A stretch of 64,000 bases of DNA from Saussurea involucrata. Its lineage: Eukaryota; Streptophyta; Magnoliopsida; Asterales; Asteraceae. This document shows positions 55,551 to 64,000 of the stretch, in pieces. The stretch is from the NCBI GenBank assembly GCA_033807775.1, contig CM066313.1:60434484-60498483 (forward strand). The letters run 5' to 3'. A program made the position numbers and the translations under genes. A model generated the notes under the pieces. It worked only from the letters and a program-made list of their open reading frames with translations, was not told the origin of the DNA and searched no databases. Positions within the stretch are counted from its first letter, which is position 1. Each line of letters starts with the position of its first letter.

Positions 55551-56801
55551 TCCTCTCCCCTGTTTGAGGATATCGCTGAAGTTTCCACAACTGCGACTTC
55601 ACCAACAATAATCCTAGCTGCTGGTGAAGATATAATCCCAGTCTTGGATTTGATCTCTGAGACTGATGAACCCGAAGAACAGACGCTCGCTCATACAAGC
55701 AGACCTTCCTTGGTTCCTCAAAAACCAAGTGAAGATGATCAGAAAAGAAGAGAGGAAATAATAAAGGCGTTTGAGGCTCAACGAATCATTCTGAAGCGTG
55801 ATCAACTTCCTTTCATTCCTAAAAAGTTCAGAATTTCTAAAAAGGAATACAAGGATCACCTCAGAGCTGAACGTCTAATCGCTGAAAGAAGAGAAGCTGA
55901 AGAAAAAGACAGAGAACTCGTCATCCAGCTTTCTCGACAATCAGTGAAAGACCCCAAGCTGAAAAGAGCTCCTATCGAAGTTCAACGTCAGCTATGGGAA
56001 GACGCCAAGAAGATCGTGGAAGAAAAGAGAGCTGTGTCCAAGTCTACTTTGATCTGGTGCAGAGAAAAGGTTCATTTCAGACATCGAGCTTCCAGAATAA
56101 TCAAGGTACTCATCAATGGAAGATCAACCCTCAAAGTTTCAATCGCTGAAATCGAGATATTCAGAGACAATGATCAGTACGAAAAATTCTATGCTGAAGC
56201 TATCACGCAGTACGGTCTCTCTGAATGGTTGGAGATCAGATTAGCCATACAGAAGTCTCAGTCTAAGTACAAAGAACATTTCGAAAAGCTGATAAACAAG
56301 AAGATCGACTTAGTCTATTCTTGTGTGGATATTCCTCCTCATCCTCCTCTCGAAAATCAGAAAAGAAAGGCCTCAGCGAAGAAAAAGTCTAAATCTTCAA
56401 ATGATGGTCCTTGCATTCGAAACGAAACTGGTATTGGTTTTTCTCGTGCTGAAGTCCTTGGTCCTGACCCTGATCTCTCCAAACTTGACACATCTCTTCC
56501 TGAAGGTGAGACTTTCATCCCTGGGAAAGTCATAAGCGAACCCTATGGGATAGTCTTCATTGACTATGATGGAAGAAAGCGTTTTCAACGCATCTCTGAA
56601 CTTCCCATCACTCCCATCGAACAGCTGAAAGATCTTATCTACTGGTGTGACTTCAAGAATGACATTCAGGCACGACATCTGAAGCCCTTGATCTTTGAAG
56701 AAGCGATGAACAAAATAAATCAAGGTGTAACAGTTCCTGACTGGATGATTCCCACATCTCTGACCCTTGATGAACTTCTCATAAAGGAAGAACCTCTATA
56801 A
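55551..56801 (+). CDS. C2 third coding region, C-terminal part
   Basis: Open from 55551 to the stop at 56799-56801; the first Met is at 55644. It is highly charged: helix-rich AERREAEEKDRELVIQL and IVEEKRAVSK, a basic cluster KRKASAKKKSKSS, then a folded-looking C-terminus with GIVFIDYDGRKRFQRISELP. No membrane segment. It ends about 260 bp before the PPT. The later ORF at 40725-41477 in another element has an analogous position and a similar GIVYHNGQKKKKFLRLIEV stretch. Function unknown. Confidence 0.6.
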   Translation, partial: SSPLFEDIAEVSTTATSPTIILAAGEDIIPVLDLISETDEPEEQTLAHTSRPSLVPQKPSEDDQKRREEIIKAFEAQRIILKRDQLPFIPKKFRISKKEYKDHLRAERLIAERREAEEKDRELVIQLSRQSVKDPKLKRAPIEVQRQLWEDAKKIVEEKRAVSKSTLIWCREKVHFRHRASRIIKVLINGRSTLKVSIAEIEIFRDNDQYEKFYAEAITQYGLSEWLEIRLAIQKSQSKYKEHFEKLINKKIDLVYSCVDIPPHPPLENQKRKASAKKKSKSSNDGPCIRNETGIGFSRAEVLGPDPDLSKLDTSLPEGETFIPGKVISEPYGIVFIDYDGRKRFQRISELPITPIEQLKDLIYWCDFKNDIQARHLKPLIFEEAMNKINQGVTVPDWMIPTSLTLDELLIKEEPL

Positions 56802-57063
56802 GCTGATAGAATCGCCTATATTCTTCTATTGTATCAGTTATTCTTATGTACTTGTAATTTATTTCGCTTGTACCTATTATCTTTCCACTTCCCTTTGTAA
56901 TCTGATACGAAGTTTAATGAAAGATTTCAGCAAAAGTACCTTACTCCATCAGTACAGAAAAGATCCCAGAAAACAGTAAAAGGGACAAATATTTTATGAG
57001 TTCTTTTTATCTTTATGTTTTCATTAAATAGTAATTTTCTCTGTTGCTATGTCATAATCAAAT
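56802..57063 (+). other. C2 3' untranslated region
   Basis: AT-rich spacer between the third coding region and PPT with no feature other than poly-pyrimidine stretches. Confidence 0.6.
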
Positions 57064-57073
57064 AGGGGGAGAT
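57064..57073 (+). promoter_or_regulatory. C2 polypurine tract
   Basis: AGGGGGAGAT immediately before the 3' LTR start TGTTGATCC. Confidence 0.88.
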
Positions 57074-57798
57074 TGTTGATCCAAACCCTCAGTGATTTGA
57101 TAACGACCCTCTCTTAATACTTAGTGAAAATTGTAAGTAAACAATATGTATCAGAGTTTCACTATCGCTGATAAGTACTAAGACCTTACAGTACCGCTGA
57201 TAGGAACTCTCGCTCTTTAGATTAAAACATTCACTGAACACTGTTCACCATAATGCTCTGAGCCTGTTCAGTCCTTATGGTGATCGCTGATAAGTTAGTT
57301 GTTTACTTATGATCTATGAAGACAAGTTTTACGTCAACATAGGTTCTACGCTGAAGTCGAAGATCAAGCTCAAGAAACAACGACAAGTCTCCTAATGAAC
57401 TGATGCGGATCAGCGAAGACTCAGATTTGTCCACTCAACGTGAAGTATCAAGTACAAGACTTCAGCTATCGCTGGACTTTATCATTCGCTGATATAAAAT
57501 GATAATGCTCTGAATCAACGAAAGCTGATCATGAAGTCCTCCGTACAAAGTACTTTTGTCTTAACCACCCTTGCACGACTCCGTACGAAATGTCAGAAAA
57601 GAACCTCCTTACTGTCTGAAATCGTACAACCACTCTGATACTACACTGTTCATTCATGCGGCTACTAAGGTTGTCTACAAAGGTCAATGACATGCAACCA
57701 GTGAGATGATGACACGTGTAAAGTGTAAACTGAAATGCATTAAACGCGTGCAGTATATAAAGAGATTAACCCACTTCATTTCGAAGTAACTTGCTAAC
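57074..57798 (+). repeat. C2 3' LTR, truncated by D
   Basis: Matches 45040-45765 and breaks off after TTGCTAAC where the 5' LTR continues TCTGGACAAG. Element D starts at the next base. The left copy of D's target duplication would be CTAAC. Confidence 0.92.
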
Positions 57799-59445
57799 TG
57801 TAATACCCTGGGTAAGTCCGTTAGTTAAAAATATTATTCCGTTAAATTATTTAACTTTAAAGTTACTATTTTGGGTAAGTTGAGATGAATTATTAAGTTA
57901 AGGGTACTTTGCATATTATTGAATAGATTAGGGTCTAAAAGGGTAACATTAGTTGATAATATCTGAATTAGGGATACATATGTCTTCATAATAACAAAAC
58001 TCAGATTAAGGTGTGTGTGTGTGTTGGGAGCAAAAAGAAGAAGAAAGAAAGGAGAAAGAAGGGTAAAGGCTCAAATTGGAGTTATTTGAACTGATTAAGG
58101 TATGTTTCTAGTACAATTTATGTTTATAATGGTTAGTAGGAAGTATCTATCGAATTAGAATCATCACATCTAGTCTAGGGTTGATTTCTGTCGGATTTCT
58201 GGGCAAAAAGGAATAAATCGACAGTAGTATCCGGACACAGTATGAATGTGTCCGGATAGTTTTGTTGTTGGTGTCCGGATGATAGTTGAAGGTGTCCGGA
58301 CAAGTCTTTTTCCGGGTAAGTTCTCTTTTCTTGATTGTCCGGATGAAGTATGTTTCCGGATAGTGTCCGGATTACTTATGCTGTCCGGAAAAGGCATGCT
58401 GTCCGGATTATTGGTGTTGTCCGGAAAACTCTGTTGTGTCCGGATACTTTTGCTGTTAGGCCAATATTGAGAGTTTAGATGCTGTCGAGCATCCTGTAAC
58501 CTGTATTTTGTTAACCATTAGATATGGAATGAATGAGGACTGTCTATCCTGTGGTCTTGACTTGAGTACGGATTTGGGGGCAACATTTGAGAGTTTTAGT
58601 TCTTTAGAGTTGTTAGCCTTAGTAAGACTTATGTGTTTTATGTGGTAAAGAGATGTCTGTATTTATGTATTACAGATCCTTTGAATTCTGGGTAAAGGGC
58701 TGAACCGGTTTAGAAGGCTTGGAAACGTGTTAATAAGCAATCAAGTGAGTTTTACTTTAAAAACGTTTTTAATTGGAATACGTATATATGTGGATTGGGA
58801 ATGTAATAGTTGATGACTATGTGTTTATATGTGAATTATAATATATTGAGGTATTATATTTACATGAATATTATAATGTGTTATAATACGTTGGCCGGGT
58901 TTAGGACCGGTGTGCTTGGCTATAGAATCCGTATAGCGTTGTTTGGCTGTAGATGTTGTACAGCGTTGTAAATTATTAGTTGGCTTGCTACCAACTAATA
59001 TGGCCAGGAGAAAGGAGAAGGGAAGGTACATGATATGTGAGCTTAATTGGAAATATATGATTGTGTTGCGTGATTTATATGAATGAAGTTTATATAAATG
59101 GTTTTTAAACTAACTGGGATTTCTCACTTAGACCATCAGGTCTAACCCTCATTTGGTTTTAAAAATATGTATTCCAGGTGGTGGATCAAGTAAGAGCAAG
59201 TAATTAGAGTAACCGATGGACGACTTTTGTGAAGGATTATAAGATGAAGATTTTGGCTTGTTTAGCAGTTGTATCACAATATTAAATGTTATGTATGTAT
59301 CTAGTACAAAGATTGTAGTAGAATGGTTTCTTTTATTTGTAAAAGACTGTGGGACCGAATTTGTAATATGATGTTTCGTTTGTTATATCAATGTTAAGTT
59401 ACTTGTAATGTGAATGGTTGTGTATATGGGAATTGGGTTGTTACA
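57799..59445 (+). repeat. D LTR, same family as solo LTR B
   Basis: 1647 bp, TGTAATACCC to GGGTTGTTACA. GTCCGGAT-type short repeats fill 58225-58450. TTAGTTGGCTTGCTACCAAC (58977-58997) and the AGGTCTAACCCTCATTT block (59138-59154) are found inverted in LTR B near 3255 and 3045. Confidence 0.85.
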
Positions 59446-59662
59446 AATGGTATCAGAGCCGGGAACCTGACTGGTGTGCCAGCGTCCTCGTTGGGATCCC
59501 TAGGGGGGTGGATTGTAAGATCCCACATTGGTTGGGGAGGGGAACAAATGTTGCCTTATAAGAGGGACTTGATACCTCCCCTATCAGACGCGTTTTAAAA
59601 CCGTGAGTCCAGATGTGTGGACAAAGCGGACAATATCTGGTACGGTTGCCTGGGATGTTACA
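59446..59662 (+). mobile_element. TRIM-like segment: PBS, PPT and one short LTR
   Basis: 59448-59460 is a tRNA-Met PBS, 59502-59513 a PPT (AGGGGGGTGGAT), with only about 40 bp between them. Then 59514-59662 is a 149-bp LTR-like unit, TGTAAGATCCCACATTGG to GGGATGTTACA, including GACGCGTTTTAAAACCGTGA and GCGGACAATATCTGG, which I recognise as a very widespread plant TRIM-type LTR. The TRIM's own 5' LTR is absent; the D LTR is in its place. Confidence 0.65.
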
Positions 59663-59664
59663 GA

Positions 59665-59677
59665 TGGTATCAGAGCC
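59665..59677 (+). promoter_or_regulatory. D primer-binding site
   Basis: TGGTATCAGAGCC followed by TTAGTTTAAGGGATT, closely resembling the sequence after A's PBS (TTGGTTTAAGGGATT). This ties D's internal region to A's lineage. Confidence 0.85.
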
Positions 59678-59925
59678 TTAGTTTAAGGGATTTAGGTATT
59701 TGTATCTGTACCTAGACTTAAACTGCATGTGAAGTAGGATGTCCCTATCATCATAGAACCTTGGGATGAGGAAGTATAAAAAGGAAGAAGGAACATCATG
59801 TAAGGTAATTTCAGATTACACCTGGCCAGTGTAATTGTGATCTTACAGGTACATGTTTGAACTGGAATACCTTGTTATATGGGGTATATGCTTATGTGTA
59901 TATTAATTTTGTTTAAATCTACAGA

Positions 59926-61345
59926 ATGGCAAGCGGTACACGAAATTCAAATCGAGGAGGAGGAAGAAATCCAAACAGAACTAATCCGCCAATAGGAACA
60001 GGGGACAGGGGAGGCAGAACTGGGGGCAGAATCGGGGGTAGAACTGGGGGTAGAGCTGGAGGTCGAGCCGGAGGCAGAGTCCCGCCAAATAGTACAGAGT
60101 TCGTTACCAGGGCTGATCTAATGGCAGAAATGGGAAGATTACAAGCCAATATTCAAGTTATGTTCAACCAAACTCATGATACTGAAACAGAAGGACCAGA
60201 TCCTGCTCATGAAGAGGAGATGCCAATCACCCCTACGGTCTTACCGGTAATGAGAAAATGTGATTACAAAATGTTCCTTAGTTGCAAGCCTCCTACGTAC
60301 TCAGGGGATCGGGATCCAGTGAAAGCAATGAGATGGATGAAGGAAATAGAAGCTATTTTCAAGACAAGCAAGTGTGCGGATGAAGATAGGGTATTGTACG
60401 GGGCGGCAATGTTAAAAGGGGATGCTTTGTATTAGTGGGAATCCTTTATTCATTCTAAAGGATCTGATGTTTATTCTACCCTCTCTTGGGAAGAATTTGT
60501 GATAGCTTACAGGGAACAATTTTGTCCCCAAGCAGCCGTCAAACAACTGGAAGGAGAATTCATGAATTTGCAACAAGGAAACTTATCCGTTCGAGATTAT
60601 ACTGCTAGCTTTCTGGAAAAGTCTCGGTTCGCAGAATACTATGTTGCTACGGAGAAGATGAAGACGGAAAGGTTTATCTTTGGGCTGAACTCAGAAGTTA
60701 GAAGGTTAGTGACCGCAACAGGACCCGATACCTTCTCGGCTGCAGTTAATGTCGCGGAGAATGTTGAACGAGATATTAGAAGAGATGCTGGCGATAAAAG
60801 TATCGGGAAGAGAAAGTGGGAAGGACCACAATATGATCCAAAGAAGTCCCGATTTCAGAGGTATGATAACCGTCCACCGTTTCGACCAGCGGAAAGACCA
60901 TGTCAAAAGTGCAACCGTGTCCATCAAGGAAACTGCCAAGGTGATTTACGAGCGTGTTATAAGTATGGGAAGACCGGACACGTCATCAAGGATTGTAAGG
61001 TAACGCGGTTATGTTTCTTATGTAATTCTCCGGATCATCTTCAGTCAAACTGTCCGCGGAGGAGGATACAACAAGGTGGGTCATCGGGCAGGCCAGCGAT
61101 TGTTAAGCCAGTAATACCAAGACTGGAACCGCCAGTAACCAGGGGTCGCGCCTTTCAAATGACTGAGAAAGAAGCGGAGGAAACTCCGGATGTGGTCACA
61201 GGTACATTTTTGATAAACTCTACACGTGATAAGGTGTTGTTTGATTCCGGTGCAAACCGATCGTTTGTGTCACCTACATTGTCTGCTTGCCTGTGTTTGA
61301 AACCTAAATTGTTAGAACATGCTCTATTAGTAGATACTGCAACTT
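59926..61345 (+). pseudogene. D gag and start of protease
   Basis: The N-terminus has repeated GGR (GGRTGGRIGGRTGGRAGGR). The gag core has YKMFLSCKPPTYSGDRDPVK. A TAG at 60433-60435 replaces a Trp in the LYWWES motif; the frame then continues. The first zinc knuckle, CYKYGKTGHVIKDC, has lost its second Cys to Tyr; the second, CFLCNSPDHLQSNC, is intact. Protease is LFDSGANRSFVS. The frame ends at LLVDTA, then meets Copia DNA. Not functional. Confidence 0.9.
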
Positions 61346-63755
61346 TTCGTCAGTGAGAACACCGCAACAAAACGGAGTCGCTGAAAGAAGAAACAGAACA
61401 ATTATTGAAGCTGCACGTTCAATGCTTAGCGATTCTCACCTGCCTACTCAGTTTTGGGCAGAAGCTGTCAACACGGCTTGTTTTACGCAAAATAGGTCGC
61501 TGATAGTTAAAAGATTCAAAAAGACAGCCTATGAACTTTTTCATGGGAGAAAGCCTTCAATCAGCTTTCTTCACATCTTTGGTTGTCAGTGTTTCATACT
61601 GAACAACAGAGATGCCCTTGGAAAGTTTGATCCTAAGGCTGATGATGGAATCTTTCTTGGATACTCCTCAGTTTCCAAAGCCTTCAGAGTCTTCAACCGT
61701 AGAAGACAAACTGTAGAAGAAACTATTCACGTCACGTTTGACGAATCCCGTTCAACGAACTCTAAACCGTCCGCTGATGCTGAAGAACTGAATCAATGGA
61801 TGTTTTCTCATCTTGGTGATTCAGAAGAAGTTCCCACTCCTCATGCTCACACCGTAGAAAATGATGGTCCTACTATCATTCCAAACATGCAGAATAGTGA
61901 AGCTGAAACATCTTGGGTCTCAGCTGTTCCTATAAACACTATACCTACAGTTGATCCAAATGTCTCAGAAATTCCATCTATTTCTCAGCAATCTGTAAAT
62001 GAAGTGACAAATGCAAGCATTCCTCTCTTAGCTGATAATACAGAAGTAGCTGAAGCCTCATCTTCAGTTCCTCCAGTTCTAGATGAGTCAGCGACGTATG
62101 CTCCGGCTCAGCGATGGACTGCAAATCACCCAATTGATCAAATTCTTGGTGATCCAAACGCTGGTATTCAGACACGACGAAGTGCAGGTAATATTTGCTT
62201 ATTTGTTAATTTTAATTCACTAACTGAACCAAAGAAAATAGATGATGCCCTCAGAGATCCAAATTGGGTCAGCGCTATGCAAGAAGAGCTGACTGAATTC
62301 GAAAGAAACAAAGTTTGGAAACTTGTTCAGAGACCAACTGACAAAACGGTGATAGGCACTAAGTGGGTCTATCGAAACAAGTTGGACGAACATGGTACTG
62401 TAACTCGCAACAAAGCTCGTCTTGTTGCTCAGGGATACAGACAAGAGGAAGGCATAGATTATGACGAAACTTTTGCTCCAGTAGCAAGACTTGAATCTAT
62501 TCGTCTTTTCTTAGCATACGCTGTACACAAAAACTTCACTGTACATCAGATGGATGTTAAGTCAGCATTTCTAAATGGAAAGCTAAATGAAGAAGTTTAT
62601 GTGGAACAACCTCCAGGGTTTTCAGACTCTAAGCGTCCAGGTTATGTTTATAAGCTGGATAAGGCACTTTATGGATTAAAGCAAGCTCCTCGTGCATGGT
62701 ATGGCACTCTTTCTACTTATCTCCACATTGAAAATTTTCAGCGAGGTAAGATTGACAAAACTTTATTTTTTAGAAAAGTGAAAGGTCATATCATTTTAGT
62801 TCAAATATATGTTGATGACATTATATTTGGTTCTACTAACCCTGAGCTTTGTACTCGTTTCGCTGAAAGGATGAAAGATGAGTATAAAATGAGAATGATG
62901 GGTGAACTAACATATTTCCTTGGTCTTCAGATTAAGAAAACTGAAAAAGGAACCTTTATCAATCAGGGAAAATATGCTAGAGATATGCTGAAGAAATTCG
63001 ACTTAACACATAGTTCAGCTATGAAAACCCCAATGGCACCTCCGCTGATACTTGACAAGGATTCAAAGGGAATTCATGTTAATGTCACACTGTACCGTGG
63101 GATGATCGGCTCTGTGTTATATCTAACAGCTAGCCAACCTGATATTATGTTTGCAACATGTTTGTGTGCACGGTATCAAGCTGAACCTATGATGTCTCAT
63201 ATGAAAGCTGTAAGGCGAATTTTTAGATATCTAAAGGGTACAGCGAATCTAGGCCTTTGGTATCCCAAAGACTCAGGATTCGACCTAACCGCCTATTCAG
63301 ATAGTGATTTTTCAGGTTGCAAAATGGATAGGAAAAGCACCACAGGAGGATGTCAGCTCCTGGGTGGAAAGCTGGTAAGTTGGACAAGTAAAAAGCAAAA
63401 CTCAATGTCCACTTCCACAGCTGAAGCTGAGTACGTAGCCGCTGGAAGCTGTTGTTCCCAAGTCTTGTGGATGAGAAATCAGCTACTCGACTATGATCTT
63501 CAGCTCTCCAAAATTCCAATCTATTGCGACAACACAAGTGCCATCGCTATAGCAAACAATCCAGTGCTACACTCAAAGACGAAACACATCGAAATCAGAT
63601 ATCATTTTATCAGAGATCATGTGATGAATGGTAATATAGAACTTCATTTTATCCCAACTGATTATCAGTTAGCTGATCTTTTTACCAAACCTCTTGATGA
63701 GACAAGATTCAACTTTCTCATCAGCGAGCTTGGAATGCTGAACTTTGAAGGGTAA
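61341..63755 (+). pseudogene. C3 SIRE-type pol, integrase end to RNase H (open frame)
   Basis: Begins mid-integrase with SSVRTPQQNGVAERRNRTI, which contains the catalytic Glu region; the upstream integrase, protease and gag are absent. About 800 codons are open. RT: WKLVQRPTDKTVIGTKWVYR, MDVKSAFLNGKLNEEVYVEQ, YGLKQAPRAWY and catalytic YVDDIIFGS. RNase H: DSDFSGCKMDRKSTTGG, TAEAEYVAAG, TKHIEIRYHFIRD, ending GMLNFEG. Very similar to C2, but it has none of C2's stops or frameshifts here. The N-terminal truncation leaves no ATG start, so I call it a fragment of a gene. Confidence 0.92.
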
Positions 63756-64000
63756 AATCTTCAGCGGTTCACATTGATCAGCGATAGGATAAAATCAACT
63801 TGTATAAATCATTCTCATCTTCTCTCTGAATAAACTTGATTAGCTGATATCAAGGTATGTTTTTCTCTCTCTGACAAACGCATGAAAATGCAAGATTTCA
63901 AAAGTTCTTCATCGCTGAATATCTCTTCCTTAACAGCGATACTTTGAAAATTCTAAAACCTTCACTGATATTTCTATTCAGTGCTTCATGTTTTTCAAAA
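63756..64000 (+). other. C3 post-pol spacer (window end)
   Basis: Matches the C2 spacer from 51775 onward, with a 30-40-bp deletion near 63785 relative to C2. The third coding region, if present, would lie beyond the window. Confidence 0.8.

Larger units (their letters stand above)
45040..57798 (+). mobile_element. SIRE-type Ty1/Copia element C2
   Basis: Order: 5' LTR (45040-46005), PBS, gag, pol in Copia order (protease, integrase, RT, RNase H), a 1-kb spacer, a third coding region (52770-56801), PPT and the 3' LTR start (57074). Large gag with two zinc knuckles and an extra ORF after pol are typical of the SIRE/Maximus lineage. The 3' LTR is cut by element D at 57798. At least six stops or frameshifts inactivate gag-pol. 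Confidence 0.93.
57799..61345 (+). mobile_element. Ty3/Gypsy element D, 5' portion, chimeric
   Basis: Starts TGTAATACCCTGGG inside C2's 3' LTR. It consists of a B-type LTR, a TRIM internal segment plus TRIM LTR, a second PBS, gag and the beginning of protease. It is cut at about 61341-61345 and joined to Copia C3. No 3' LTR of D is in the window. Confidence 0.85.

Overview
This window is plant nuclear DNA made almost entirely of transposable elements. Plant origin follows from Ty3/Gypsy chromovirus-type elements and Ty1/Copia SIRE-type elements primed by initiator-Met tRNA (TGGTATCAGAGC), Helitrons with hairpin + CTAG 3' ends, and captured plant-like Hsp70 and importin-alpha exons. The repeat style recalls Asteraceae, but that is only an impression. 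I see no intact single-copy host gene.

Layout, 1-28272: a five-level nest that can be dated by its order. The outermost layer is a Helitron (H0, 5' end outside the window) carrying a broken Hsp70 fragment. Gypsy element G (161-28014, target duplication AGATA) is inserted in that fragment. Helitron H1 (minus strand, 2112 to about 18180) sits in an (AT)n tract inside G's 5' LTR. H1 holds solo LTR B (2825-14500, duplication CCAGA), and Gypsy element A (3984-13967, minus, duplication CAACA) is inserted in B. The A locus was then rearranged: LTR A plus 1.46 kb of flank occurs twice (3984-7117 and 12298-15447), and A's pol is cut at the duplication joint.

Layout, 28273-45039: a head-to-tail array of related Helitrons (H2, H3, H4/H5). 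One ends in CTAG where the next begins. Passengers include a truncated Copia element (C1), an importin-alpha fragment with a preserved intron and native C-terminus that is itself split by a solo LTR (34123-34615, duplication AATCG), remnants of a second Copia-like lineage on the minus strand with 42-bp tandem repeats, two MITE-like elements (one with a 10-bp target duplication) and tRNA-like SINE modules.

Layout, 45040-64000: a nearly full-length but inactivated SIRE-type Copia element (C2). After pol it carries a large extra coding region built like a gene: own TATA box, likely 5'UTR intron, ATG, coiled coil, acidic tract and a likely 138-bp coding intron. C2's 3' LTR is interrupted by Gypsy element D, whose 5' end contains a TRIM internal region plus TRIM LTR between its own LTR and its primer-binding site. 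D breaks off in protease and joins a second SIRE copy (C3), whose remaining integrase-RT-RNase H frame is open.

The coding regions are element replication genes: gag, aspartic protease, RT, RNase H, integrase and, in G and A, a chromodomain-like tail. G, A, C1, C2 and D carry stops or frameshifts. Boundaries come from reading TG/CA termini, target duplications, PBS and PPT by eye; no alignment or database search was run.
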